From: Bacillota bacterium | Lineage (GTDB): Bacteria > Bacillota > Clostridia > Acetivibrionales > DTU013 | NCBI GenBank assembly: GCA_023426125.1 | Contig: JAFABI010000094.1 | Location: 1-64,000 of the forward strand | Reading direction: 5' to 3' | DNA length: 64,000 bases | Part shown: one piece after another, positions 33,650-41,657 of the stretch | Layout of the letters: every line of letters starts with the position of its first letter | How positions within the stretch are numbered: position 1 is the first letter of the stretch | Translations under genes and position numbers: made by a program | The notes under the pieces: model-generated | The model's input: the letters and a program-made list of their open reading frames with translations, nothing else | Database searches by the model: none | Told to the model about the DNA's origin: nothing

Positions 33650-34537
33650 ATGGGAAAGAATTTTAAAGGTCTGGCCGGCAAGCTTGCGATAACCGTCTTT
33701 CTTTCGATGCTGGCCTTGCTGTTCATATCCCCGCTGGCAATCACCATTACAAACTCCTTTATGCGCGAAGCGGAGATCTATGCCAGCTATGGCATGATTG
33801 GCCCAAATGCAGCCGGTATGTCCATCGGCAATACGCCGGCGTATGCAAATATGAAGCTGATCCCGGACATGGTTACGCTGAAGCAGTATTATACGGTGCT
33901 GGTAAAAAGGATTCAGTTCCTGTATATGTTCTGGAATTCGGTCAAAATTGTGCTCCCCATATTGCTTGGACAGCTGCTGACGGCTTCCATGGCGGCATAT
34001 GCCTTTTCCAGGATAAAATTCCGGGGACGTGAAAAGCTGTTCTACATTTACATGGTTGTGATGCTTATGCCTTTTCAAGTCACCCTGGTCCCCAATTATC
34101 TTGTGGCCGAGAAGCTGGGCATTGTGGGAAATGCGCTTTCCATCATATTGCCCGGGATATTCAGCACTTTCGGCGTATTCCTTTTACGGCAGTTTATGGT
34201 GTGCATCCCGGATGCATATGCGGAAGCGGCCCAGGTGGAAGGCGCCGGACACTGGACGGTTTTTTCGAGGATCATTCTTCCAATGGCCAGGACAGGGATA
34301 GGCGCGCTTATCATCCTGGTGTTTGTCGACAACTGGAACATGGTTGAACAGCCGCTGATATTTCTTCAGGACCCGTACCGGCAGCCGCTGTCAATTTTTC
34401 TTTCCAGCATCAACGAAGGAGAAAGAGGTTTGGCCTTTGCCGCTTCCGCCATCTACATGGCGCCCATGCTGCTGATGTTCCTGTATGGAGAGGACTATCT
34501 GGTGGAGGGGATACAAATCAGCGGCTTGAAAGGTTGA
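33650..34537 (+). CDS. CUT1-type sugar ABC permease (MalG-like)
   Basis: 295 aa with about six membrane helices. The EAA loop (IPDAYAEAAQVEGAGHWTVF then RIILPMAR) is canonical, so it should bind an active ATPase. It has a longer first outer loop than usual (residues 35-80). It is followed 17 bp later by a MacA-like adaptor gene, an unusual neighbour for a sugar importer. Confidence 0.85.
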   Translation: MGKNFKGLAGKLAITVFLSMLALLFISPLAITITNSFMREAEIYASYGMIGPNAAGMSIGNTPAYANMKLIPDMVTLKQYYTVLVKRIQFLYMFWNSVKIVLPILLGQLLTASMAAYAFSRIKFRGREKLFYIYMVVMLMPFQVTLVPNYLVAEKLGIVGNALSIILPGIFSTFGVFLLRQFMVCIPDAYAEAAQVEGAGHWTVFSRIILPMARTGIGALIILVFVDNWNMVEQPLIFLQDPYRQPLSIFLSSINEGERGLAFAASAIYMAPMLLMFLYGEDYLVEGIQISGLKG

Positions 34538-34554
34538 AAATAGAAGGAGGGTTT

Positions 34555-35838
34555 ATGGTTTTGCATATGGGTATGCAGGATGCCGGAGCAAATAAAAAAA
34601 AGCTTGTAAAAAGGTTAATCGTTGTATTTGCAGGAGTCATGGTTTTGCTGACCTTTTTTTCCAATACCATTAATAATTTCACAGCGCCAAGGGTTACCTG
34701 TGAAAGACCGCAAAGCGGGCAGCTTGTGGAGGAGGTCAGCGGCTCGGGGGAAATCCGTGCAAAAAAAATTCTGGAACTGTCCATACCTTCGAAAATGAAA
34801 GTGCTGAGCGTTGACGTGAAAGCCGGAGAGACAGTAAAAAAAGGACAGACGATTCTGACCCTGGACACTTCGGAAATCGAAGGCCAGATCAGGGATGAAA
34901 CGGATATCTACCGGCTGAAGGAGCTGAGTGTGGAAAAATATCGGGAAGAGCTGTCCGAACAAAGCCTGGCGGAATATGACCTGACGGTGGATGCGGCTTT
35001 CCGGAAGCTGGAAAATGCGGAGAAAAAGCTGGAAACTGCCCGGCAGCTCCTTGAAGTCGGCGCAGAATCCGAAGCCGGCGTTAAGAGTGCAGAAACTGAG
35101 CTGGAGGACGCCAACAATGCATATGAAGCTGCAAAAATCCGCAGGGATAAGTCGGTGGCAGGCAGCCGGCAGGGGTTGAAAAATGCGGAAACGGAACTGG
35201 AGATTCAGGCAAGAAGGCTTGTAAAGCTGAAGGAAGGACTGAAATACGGTAAAATCGTTGCTCCCGCGGATGGGACAATCCTGGAGCTTAATTTTCCCGA
35301 AGGTACGGAGGCTGACGGTTCAAAGCCTCTTTACAGGCTTGCGGACGCTGCGGAAGGCTTCCAGTTTTATGCTGCTGTCGGCAAAGAGGCTGCAAGCGTA
35401 CTTGCAGTGGGAGATATGGCGGAAGTGGAGATTGCTGCTCTCGGCAGTGGGACGGTGGAGACGGAAATCGCTGAAATAAAGGATGATCAGGAACAAAGGG
35501 GCCTTGGGAAAATCCTTGTCATGGATATTGCGGCGGAGGACCTGCTGGGGGGTGAAAAGGGAGCCTTTGAGATAAAAAAGCCTACGAAAGACTATCCTGC
35601 ATTGGTTTCAAACTCAGCGGTGGGGCAGGATACCTCCGGATATTTTGTTTATGTCGTCAATGAGAGGTCGGGTCCGCTGGGAAACGAGTACTATGCCCGC
35701 AGGGTGAAGATTTCCACAGGTGGCTCCGATTATGCAAAGACAGCTGTCTTAAGCGGTATCGGTATATTTGACATGGTTATTACCAACAGCGACAAACCGC
35801 TTTCGGACGGAATGCGCGTAATGATCAACCAGGAATAA
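34555..35838 (+). CDS. HlyD/MacA-type membrane fusion (adaptor) protein
   Basis: 427 aa. One N-terminal membrane helix (about residues 15-35) is followed by a lipoyl-like half domain (VKAGETVKKGQTILTLD), a coiled coil of about 130 residues rich in Glu, Leu and Lys, the second lipoyl half (GKIVAPADGTILELNF) and a beta-barrel. In Gram-positives such adaptors work with MacB-like permeases on the outer face. The ATG at 34555 follows AGAAGGAGGG. Its partner is probably one or both MacB-like proteins here. Confidence 0.85.
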   Translation: MVLHMGMQDAGANKKKLVKRLIVVFAGVMVLLTFFSNTINNFTAPRVTCERPQSGQLVEEVSGSGEIRAKKILELSIPSKMKVLSVDVKAGETVKKGQTILTLDTSEIEGQIRDETDIYRLKELSVEKYREELSEQSLAEYDLTVDAAFRKLENAEKKLETARQLLEVGAESEAGVKSAETELEDANNAYEAAKIRRDKSVAGSRQGLKNAETELEIQARRLVKLKEGLKYGKIVAPADGTILELNFPEGTEADGSKPLYRLADAAEGFQFYAAVGKEAASVLAVGDMAEVEIAALGSGTVETEIAEIKDDQEQRGLGKILVMDIAAEDLLGGEKGAFEIKKPTKDYPALVSNSAVGQDTSGYFVYVVNERSGPLGNEYYARRVKISTGGSDYAKTAVLSGIGIFDMVITNSDKPLSDGMRVMINQE

Positions 35839-35859
35839 CCGGAGGAGGTGAGCTTTTAA

Positions 35860-37284
35860 GTGAAACGCGGGTGGATGATGCTGTTTGGCGGTACCTTCCT
35901 GTTTATAGCCTGTATCATTCTTGGACATTCCGCCGTCAAAACGGGTATAGAGACCGGCGGTACTTACGGAATGAACAAGGTAATGGTTTCCCCACTGGAG
36001 GGAGCCGATGCCGGAGGGACAAAGGCCTTTACGCTATCTGATTTCAAAAAGCTGGCGGACGTGCTGGAAACAGAGGAAATAACCTATGCCGCTCAGCCGG
36101 AAATGCCCGGAAGGGAGGTAACCGCCGGCGATGCCGCCTTTAGAGCCAGGATAACGGGTACGGATTCCATGTTTGAAAATTTTCACCGCATTTCTCCGGT
36201 AAACGGCAGCTTTCTTACACAGGAGATGGAAGAGCGGGGCAGTCCGGTTGCCGTTGTCGACGATGAATTTGCCTGGACGGCTTTCAAATCACTGGATGTC
36301 ATCGGACAGACGGTTGAAATCTTCGGAAAACCTTTTAAAATCATCGGCGTTTTTCCCAAAGATGCTTCCGCTATAGGCAAGCTGCTGGAAGACGGGCTGC
36401 CGGAGGTGATCATCCCCGGCAAGCTGCTGCTGGAGCTTGACAGCACTTCAAAAATTTATTCCATCGAAGTCAGGTCCAGGTACGAGGACACCATGGACAG
36501 GAATGTAGCATGGGTGTCGGAGGGCTTGCAGCAGATAGGACGGAATTCTTCGGAATTCCATCTGGCCGATTGCATTATAAAAAGCGCCCTGATAGGGCAA
36601 AGGCCTTACTTCGTTGCATTTGCGGCGGGGAGTATTGCAATGCTGCTGCTGTTTTCTTTGATGTTACGGATTCTAAAGGAAACTTTTACAGAAGCAAGAA
36701 AGGAGTGTGGTAAGGAGGAGCTGTTTGCTGAAAAAGCAAAAGCAATATTTTCAGTGCTCCTGAATAGAGGAGCGGCAAGTCTGGGGAAAGTGGTCTTAAA
36801 GCTTTTGGGGGCCTTTTCGGGGATGGTTTTCCTGTGGGAATGCATCAGATTCAGACTGTACATACCCCGTGTGCTCATCCCTGAGGAGCTTATCAACATT
36901 TCCTATTATATTTCGCTGATTAAGCTCAACATTCGGAACAGTATGAATAAGGAATATTACACAGCAGGCATTTCAGAGCTTTATCTGGAAAAGATTGATT
37001 TTCTGACGGGCGGGATCTATGCAGTTCTGGCCCTATGCAGCCTGTCGCTGTTGTTCCTGGGGCTTGCCAGCTTGCGAAGGTATGGGGTTGATGCATACAA
37101 ATCGGCGCTTATATGCGGTTTATACGTAATTGGCTCAGTCATAGTTCTAAGCATTGTCTCCTATGCTATGGGGTTGTCCTTAAGGATGGAAACCGGAAAC
37201 ATCCTGGCAGTATGGATATTGATATTCGCACTTGTCTTGCACTTTGCACAGAAAAAGGAGCGCATGAATGAAAATAGCGCCTGA
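35860..37284 (+). CDS. MacB-core-like membrane protein, second permease-type subunit
   Basis: 474 aa, GTG start with GGAGGAGGTG upstream. Helix 1 lies near residues 5-22. An outer domain with MacB-core traits follows (VIGQTVEIFGKPFKIIGVF). Then there are at least four helices after residue 250, two of them separated by a long amphipathic stretch of about 100 residues. The C-terminal helices lack the usual FtsX sequence (E..xLRAxG). It directly follows the adaptor gene. It may form a heteromeric complex with the 30067 protein. The family assignment beyond the core-like region is uncertain. Confidence 0.6.
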   Translation: MKRGWMMLFGGTFLFIACIILGHSAVKTGIETGGTYGMNKVMVSPLEGADAGGTKAFTLSDFKKLADVLETEEITYAAQPEMPGREVTAGDAAFRARITGTDSMFENFHRISPVNGSFLTQEMEERGSPVAVVDDEFAWTAFKSLDVIGQTVEIFGKPFKIIGVFPKDASAIGKLLEDGLPEVIIPGKLLLELDSTSKIYSIEVRSRYEDTMDRNVAWVSEGLQQIGRNSSEFHLADCIIKSALIGQRPYFVAFAAGSIAMLLLFSLMLRILKETFTEARKECGKEELFAEKAKAIFSVLLNRGAASLGKVVLKLLGAFSGMVFLWECIRFRLYIPRVLIPEELINISYYISLIKLNIRNSMNKEYYTAGISELYLEKIDFLTGGIYAVLALCSLSLLFLGLASLRRYGVDAYKSALICGLYVIGSVIVLSIVSYAMGLSLRMETGNILAVWILIFALVLHFAQKKERMNENSA

Positions 37285-37359
37285 GTGCAGGGGCGTACAT
37301 TGCACCCCGCAAAAGCAGCGCTCAACAGGAGATCATATGTAATCAGGGACATAAATGAA

Positions 37360-37465
37360 TGTAGGGACGCGCATTGCGCGTCCGCAAGGATGCAATTTGT
37401 GACAGAGAGCGATCCCTGCCGCATAGCTGCATTTGAAAGGCGGACGGCCAGTGGCCGCCCCTACA
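37360..37465. repeat. GTAGGGGCG-type MITE-like repeat, second copy
   Basis: 106 bp from TGTAGGGACGCGCATTGCG to GGCCGCCCCTACA, with an inner TGCAATTTGTGA as in the copy at 27864. A left-half fragment (GCAGGGGCGTACATTGCA) precedes it at 37288. A GGAACCGTCTCCTGTG palindrome (about 37502-37523) follows. Together they fill the 328-bp gap; no gene is seen there. Confidence 0.7.
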
Positions 37466-37612
37466 GTGGATGCTTCACAGCCAAAGATGTCTCATTTCGG
37501 ACACAGAGGAACCGTCTCCTGTGCATGTGCACCGGTAAATGGCCTCCTCTGTATGGAGCTTCTATGATAATTAAAGGTAAAAAATATTGGATGATGAAAG
37601 GAATATGTTCTT

Positions 37613-39883
37613 ATGTTAAAAAAAATAATCGGCTTGGTGATGGCAGTGGTTCTTGTTGCCGGAATACCCGGGTGCAGCGGATCGCCGGGCGAGCCGTCCG
37701 GTAAAGCTTCGGGAGTGGGTACGTCGGATTCGTCCGGGGATATGTCGTTATACAACGAAATTGAAATCGGAAGCAGTTCGGGGACAATATCCCCCGAAGA
37801 CGGACGCATCAATTCCAGAGACCAGCTGGTGGTGTTCGACCGTGGAGCCGGTCAAGACGCAGGTTTTGTAATCCTTGATAAAGATGGGAAGCCTGCAGGA
37901 AAAATCAAGTTTGTTCCGTCAGGAATGCCCGGAGCATTTGATCTCGACCGGGAGGATAATATTTATATGCTTTTAAGGGAGCAAAGCCAGAAGATTGTGG
38001 TAATCAACCCGTCAGGTGCAGTAACGGATACCTTTGAGCTTGGTACAGACGATGCAAACGGGGAGGTCAGCCGGTCGTCCGTCGTGACGGACCTGGCCGT
38101 TGACGGGGCAGGGAATATTTATCTTGCCACGTTAAGCGGGATCAGGGTCCTGAATAAAGACGGAAAGGAGTTGAATAAAATCGGTTCCGATGGTTACTAC
38201 AGCATAGATACGGATGACGAGGGCAATCTTGCCGCAATATGCTTCGGGACGGGCAAGCAGGCTCTTGAGAAGATAAATCCCTCCAACGGGAAAAGCATCT
38301 GGAGTATCGATTTGGATTTGATCGGAAAATCTTCCGGAGGAAGCAACAGCTTCTCGGCAGATTCCCTGAAGCTGCGTTATGACGGCTCCAGCAAGAGCTA
38401 CTGCCTGATGAATGCCGGAGGAGTAGCGCGGTGTGACGCCGAAGGCAAGCAGACAGGAACCGTACTGGATTTTCTTCAGTATTTTATTTTAGCCAGTGGC
38501 AATACGCCCTCCGACTTGAACATCGACTCAAAGGGTAATTTCTATATAACGACTGCCAGGGATAATAACTATGAAATTTGGAGATACGATGTCCAGGCTG
38601 GCACCCATAAGGCCGAAGCCCGCACCGAAATTACCGTTGCAGTCCCCGTATCGGAAAAATGGATGGAAATAGCCGCCGTCAAGTTCCAGAAGGAAAATCC
38701 CGGCTACAGCGTGAAAATTAAGCCCTATGAGCAGGAATACCAGTATGGCGGCAATTATGAAAACTATGTCAAGGCCTTGAATACCGAGCTGCTTACGGGT
38801 AAAGGACCCGACATATTCCTTGCAAGCGGGCTTCCCATCAGAAAATATATTGGCAAAAACCTTCTCGCGGACCTGGGCGGATATATGGAGAAGGACGGAA
38901 GCTTTGACGACAGTCACTACTATATGAATATTTTGAACGCCTTGAAATATGACAACAAGTTCTATACCCTGCCGGTCAGCATATCTTTCAACGTCCTTGC
39001 CGTTGATAAGAAGATTTTGGAGAAGGAATCGGTATCCATCGACGACAGCGCCTGGAATTGGAAAGAAGCCATTGCTGCAGGACGGAAGCTCACGGGCAGC
39101 GGCGGCAGCGCAAGAAAGCTGTTTATGCCCGTCACAAGCAGCATGCTTCTGGATTATTTGCTGCAGGGAAATTACAGCCAATTCCTGGATTTGAACGGCA
39201 AAAAAGCTTCTTTTAATACGCAGGAGTTTATTGATCTTCTGAAAATGGTAAAAGAGTTCGGAGAAAGCGGACAATCGGGAACGCATTCCTATAGTGCGAA
39301 TTACAGCGATCCAGAGGCAATTGAAAAAGGCAGCATTGTATTTAATCCCCAGGTCTTTATGGATTATACCTCCTATGCGTTCCTGAGATCCTTATATAAA
39401 GACCGGGTAAAATTGCTGAAATATCCTGCGGCAGGAGATGGACAGGGAAAAGTCTTTAATCCCCAGGCATTATTGGCCCTTAACAACAACTCCCGGAATA
39501 AGGATGTCGCCTGGGAATTCCTGCGCCTGCTTCTTTCGGATGAAATCCAGTCGGAAGAACTGAGCGGGTTCGCGGTAAACAGGAGCGCTCTCAAAAAAGT
39601 GGCGGAATGGGCGGTGGAGATGACGACAAGCGGCGGAATGGCCTATGCCATACAATCCGGGAATGCTGATAAACCGAAAATATTCACACCCAGTCCCCTT
39701 ACACAGGACGATATTGATTATATCAATAGCTTTATTGAAAACATGAGTATCTGCAACAGCACCGATATGCAGGTGCAAAAGATCGTGTCCGGGGAAGCGG
39801 CCGCATATTTCTCCGGAAGCAAGTCTCCGGAAGAAACGGCAAAGCTTATCCAGCAAAAAGTTGAACTGTATCTCGGCGAATAA
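37613..39883 (+). CDS. Lipoprotein fusing a beta-propeller-like domain to a sugar-binding protein
   Basis: 756 aa. The signal MLKKIIGLVM ends in IPGC (Cys21), then a Gly/Ser linker. Residues about 40-335 hold NHL-like blades with repeated D..GN.Y and KDGK.L turns (DREDNIYMLL, DGAGNIYLAT, DSKGNFYITT). From about 340 a family 1 solute-binding domain begins (TEITVAVPVSEKWMEIAAVKFQKENPGY, GPDIFLASG, later SDEIQSEELSGFAVNRSAL). Normal binding proteins are 400-450 aa, so the propeller is an added module. It is probably the receptor of the MalF/MalG-like permeases, and it may also touch the MacA/MacB-like part. Confidence 0.82.
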   Translation: MLKKIIGLVMAVVLVAGIPGCSGSPGEPSGKASGVGTSDSSGDMSLYNEIEIGSSSGTISPEDGRINSRDQLVVFDRGAGQDAGFVILDKDGKPAGKIKFVPSGMPGAFDLDREDNIYMLLREQSQKIVVINPSGAVTDTFELGTDDANGEVSRSSVVTDLAVDGAGNIYLATLSGIRVLNKDGKELNKIGSDGYYSIDTDDEGNLAAICFGTGKQALEKINPSNGKSIWSIDLDLIGKSSGGSNSFSADSLKLRYDGSSKSYCLMNAGGVARCDAEGKQTGTVLDFLQYFILASGNTPSDLNIDSKGNFYITTARDNNYEIWRYDVQAGTHKAEARTEITVAVPVSEKWMEIAAVKFQKENPGYSVKIKPYEQEYQYGGNYENYVKALNTELLTGKGPDIFLASGLPIRKYIGKNLLADLGGYMEKDGSFDDSHYYMNILNALKYDNKFYTLPVSISFNVLAVDKKILEKESVSIDDSAWNWKEAIAAGRKLTGSGGSARKLFMPVTSSMLLDYLLQGNYSQFLDLNGKKASFNTQEFIDLLKMVKEFGESGQSGTHSYSANYSDPEAIEKGSIVFNPQVFMDYTSYAFLRSLYKDRVKLLKYPAAGDGQGKVFNPQALLALNNNSRNKDVAWEFLRLLLSDEIQSEELSGFAVNRSALKKVAEWAVEMTTSGGMAYAIQSGNADKPKIFTPSPLTQDDIDYINSFIENMSICNSTDMQVQKIVSGEAAAYFSGSKSPEETAKLIQQKVELYLGE

Positions 39884-39916
39884 TAAAGCATGGATTTTGC
39901 ATAAAGGGGCTGTATG

Positions 39917-39953
39917 AAGTGCAGGGGAGCGCATTGCGCGCCCCTGCACTTTT
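39917..39953 (+). terminator. Terminator-like hairpin ending the composite locus
   Basis: AAGTGCAGGGG pairs with CCCCTGCACTTTT, with an inner GCGC/GCGC part, 34 bp after the stop of the 756-aa gene. It ends in TTTT. The inner GCGCATTGCGCG relates it to the GTAGGGGCG repeat family, so a repeat seems to serve as terminator. The rest of the gap to 40209 holds the palindrome at 40035 and nothing else recognised. Confidence 0.7.
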
Positions 39954-40034
39954 CATAATCAGGTGTGCCATTTGATGGCTTGGACATTCCGAAGAGCGAA
40001 GCGACGTAGGAATCCCAATTTTACAACAATGTCA

Positions 40035-40080
40035 GGGGGACAGGTACGTTGACACAACGGTGTCAACGTACCTGTCCCCC
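40035..40080. repeat. Perfect 20-bp-arm palindrome
   Basis: GGGGGACAGGTACGTTGACA is followed by a 6-nt loop and its exact complement. The tips (GGGGGACA / TGTCCCCC) match the GGGGACA repeat family of the ribosomal cluster. It has no gene of its own. As RNA it would be a very stable hairpin between two transcription units. Confidence 0.75.
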
Positions 40081-40208
40081 TTGACATGCAATTACACATG
40101 CAGCCCTCCAGTAATTCCGGATACCCTGGGCGGACCACCTGCTTTCTTCAGCAAGGCAGGATTTGCCGATTCGGTTATGGCATTTTCCAATAGCCATCCG
40201 CAGGTGCA

Positions 40209-40237
40209 TTGTATTGAGGCAGGCCAGGTGATATAAT
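40209..40237 (+). promoter_or_regulatory. Promoter of the small membrane-protein gene
   Basis: TTGTAT (40209-40214), a 17-bp spacer and TATAAT (40232-40237) with a TG one base before it. The predicted start site lies about 25 bp before the 94-aa gene. Confidence 0.6.
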
Positions 40238-40267
40238 GGTAAAAAAGCAGATGGAGCGTGCAGATGT

Positions 40268-40552
40268 ATGATAGATATAAACTTTATACCGATATTTGCG
40301 TTGGCGGTAGGGTTTATTATTGCAATTACAGCCATCCTGGCAAGTACGATTACCAAATACAAGCTGAAGGTAGAACAGATAAAGGCCGATGCCCTTGTTA
40401 GAGCCGAAGAGATAAGATCCAGAAACCAGCTGGAGCTGGAAAAGCTTCTGCGGCAGGATCAGGGCGTTAAGAGCAGCAGTCCTGCTGCAGATGGTCAGCC
40501 TGAACAGATTTATGATGAAGGCAGCAAGGCCAAAAGCAGGGTCAGAGAGTGA
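40268..40552 (+). CDS. Small membrane protein with charged cytoplasmic tail, function unknown
   Basis: 94 aa. One membrane helix (about residues 7-27, IPIFALAVGFIIAITAILAS) is followed by a charged, coiled-coil-prone helix (KVEQIKADALVRAEEIRSRNQLELEKLL) and a disordered end. The layout resembles small single-helix proteins of the PspB type, but no family can be named. It has its own promoter, and GGAG lies 11 nt before the ATG. A repeat element starts 3 bp after its stop. I see no functional clue from neighbours. Confidence 0.7.
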   Translation: MIDINFIPIFALAVGFIIAITAILASTITKYKLKVEQIKADALVRAEEIRSRNQLELEKLLRQDQGVKSSSPAADGQPEQIYDEGSKAKSRVRE

Positions 40553-40554
40553 AG

Positions 40555-40632
40555 TGTAGAGGGGCCATTGGCCGTCCGGGCAGCTGTTTATCACAGATTG
40601 CATTTGCGGACGCGCAATGCGCGCCCCTACAC
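40555..40632 (-). repeat. GTAGGGGCG-type MITE-like repeat, inverted copy
   Basis: 78 bp. Read on the minus strand it starts TGTAGGGGCGCGCATTGCG, contains TGCAATCTGTGATAA as in the other full copies, and ends GGCCCCTCTACA. It begins 3 bp after the small membrane-protein gene, so it can supply that gene's 3' hairpin. Confidence 0.7.
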
Positions 40633-40678
40633 TTTTCATACCATGCAGTTTATGGAAAATAAAATAAAAAAAAAATCC

Positions 40679-40707
40679 TTGCAAAACAATTCAGATTATA
40701 GTACAAT
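40679..40707 (+). promoter_or_regulatory. Promoter of the S10 ribosomal operon leader
   Basis: TTGCAA (40679-40684), a 17-bp spacer and TACAAT (40702-40707). It lies about 490 bp before rpsJ, which leaves a long untranslated leader containing a short ORF, a terminator hairpin and repeats. Confidence 0.65.
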
Positions 40708-40773
40708 ATCTCTTGCTGTGACATGACATACGATGAAATGGGAGATTGCTATTCATAGAAATAGGGAACTTCC

Positions 40774-40860
40774 ATGGAGAATGTCCGATTCATGAAACCG
40801 GGCGACAAGTCACTGTACGTTTTACGGGTATGTTTTATTGCCGCGGGTAACCCTGCGTGA
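40774..40860 (+). CDS. Possible leader peptide, 28 codons
   Basis: ATG to TGA, reading MENVRFMKPGDKSLYVL and ending near the base of the leader terminator 24 bp downstream. An AGGGA stretch lies about 7 nt before the ATG. Position and size fit a leader peptide whose translation affects a terminator. No codon run typical of amino-acid attenuation is seen, so the ORF may be chance. Confidence 0.35.
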   Translation: MENVRFMKPGDKSLYVLRVCFIAAGNPA

Positions 40861-40883
40861 ATAGAAACAAACGTTAGGTACAG

Positions 40884-40932
40884 CCCAGGTTTTACAAGCC
40901 TCAACAGGCTTTGTAAGGATCCTGGGTTTTTT
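40884..40932 (+). terminator. Leader terminator (attenuator) upstream of rpsJ
   Basis: Two stacked stems (CCCAGG/CCTGGG outside, TTACAAGCCT/AGGCTTTGTAA inside, CAAC loop) run straight into TTTTTT. It lies about 175 nt after the promoter and 265 nt before rpsJ. Placed between promoter and first gene, it should stop part of the transcripts. That suggests growth-related control of the S10 operon by attenuation. Confidence 0.75.
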
Positions 40933-41050
40933 AAATAGCTTAACAGGAAACACCCGGCATAGTGTACAGAGAAAGCTTGTTGTACGTAACACATTCGGGA
41001 TATTGGGCTCTGTAACAGATAAGGATTGCAGGTGTGTCCCTGACAAGAAC

Positions 41051-41106
41051 AAAGGGAACATTCCTCAACGAAAAGGAATACCTCTTGTTCAGAGAAGCGT
41101 GGCCCC
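41051..41106 (+). repeat. GGGGACA-family repeat, leader copy 1
   Basis: Starts AAAGGGAACATTCCTC, has AAAAGGAATACC in the middle and ends AGAAGCGTGGCCCC. It is tandem with the next copy, and a right-end piece (GGTGTGTCCC) precedes it at about 41033. It lies in the rpsJ leader after the attenuator. Confidence 0.6.
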
Positions 41107-41116
41107 TAACAGGATC

Positions 41117-41174
41117 AAAAGGGGACATTCCTCAACGCAAAAGGAATACCCTGTGTTCAGAGAGGTGTGTCCCT
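41117..41174 (+). repeat. GGGGACA-family repeat, leader copy 2
   Basis: Starts AAAAGGGGACATTCCTC, has AAAAGGAATACCC inside and ends GAGGTGTGTCCCT, 22 bp before the rpsJ start. The reverse complement matches the repeats at 50072, 50850 and 58499. The ends GGGGACA and TGTCCC can pair in RNA. Confidence 0.7.
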
Positions 41175-41196
41175 AACATTAATAGGAGGTTATTGT

Positions 41197-41508
41197 ATGG
41201 CAAACAAACAAAAAATCAGAATCAGATTGAAAGCATTTGACTACCAGATTCTCGACCAGTCGGCCGAAAAGATCGTCGACACGGCAAAGAGGACTGGAGC
41301 ACAGGTTTCGGGACCGGTTCCGCTGCCCACCGAAAAAGAAATCATCACGATATTGAGAGCTCCCCACAAATACAAGGATGCCCGTGAGCAGTTTGAAATG
41401 CGGACCCACAAGAGACTGATCGATATACTTCTGCCCACGCCGAAAACAGTGGATGCTTTGATGAGACTTGATTTGCCGGCGGGTGTGGATATAGAAATAA
41501 AGCTGTAA
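41197..41508 (+). CDS. rpsJ: 30S ribosomal protein S10
   Basis: 103 aa, full length, from MANKQKIRIRLKAFDYQILD to the conserved C-terminal RLIDIL...TVDALMRLDLPAGVDIEIKL. It belongs to the 30S head and also acts in antitermination with NusB. The ATG at 41197 follows TAGGAGG; a frame from 41167 would only add repeat-derived residues. It is the first gene of the S10 operon behind a long leader. The usual rpsL-rpsG-fusA-tuf genes are not upstream here. Confidence 0.97.
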   Translation: MANKQKIRIRLKAFDYQILDQSAEKIVDTAKRTGAQVSGPVPLPTEKEIITILRAPHKYKDAREQFEMRTHKRLIDILLPTPKTVDALMRLDLPAGVDIEIKL

Positions 41509-41558
41509 GCGAATGCAGAAAAAGGATTATGTTCGCAAGTGATTGTGAACCAATAATG

Positions 41559-41634
41559 AAAAGGGACATTCCTCAGACTTAAAAGGAATACGCTATGAGG
41601 AATCTGGAGAAAACTTCCTAAGCACATGTCCCTT
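41559..41634 (+). repeat. GGGGACA-family repeat between rpsJ and rplC
   Basis: Starts AAAAGGGACATTCCTCAG, contains AAAAGGAATACGC and a second inner hairpin around ATGAGGAATC, and ends ACATGTCCCTTT. It directly precedes the rplC ribosome binding site, in a 149-bp gap that is wide for this operon. Confidence 0.65.
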
Positions 41635-41657
41635 TACCTTAGAAGGAGGTAGGATTG

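Noticed and set aside
40774..40932. T-box riboswitch before rpsJ
   Set aside because: No T-box sequence (AGGGTGG-ACCGCG type) or specifier stem was found; only an ORF-like stretch and a terminator are visible.
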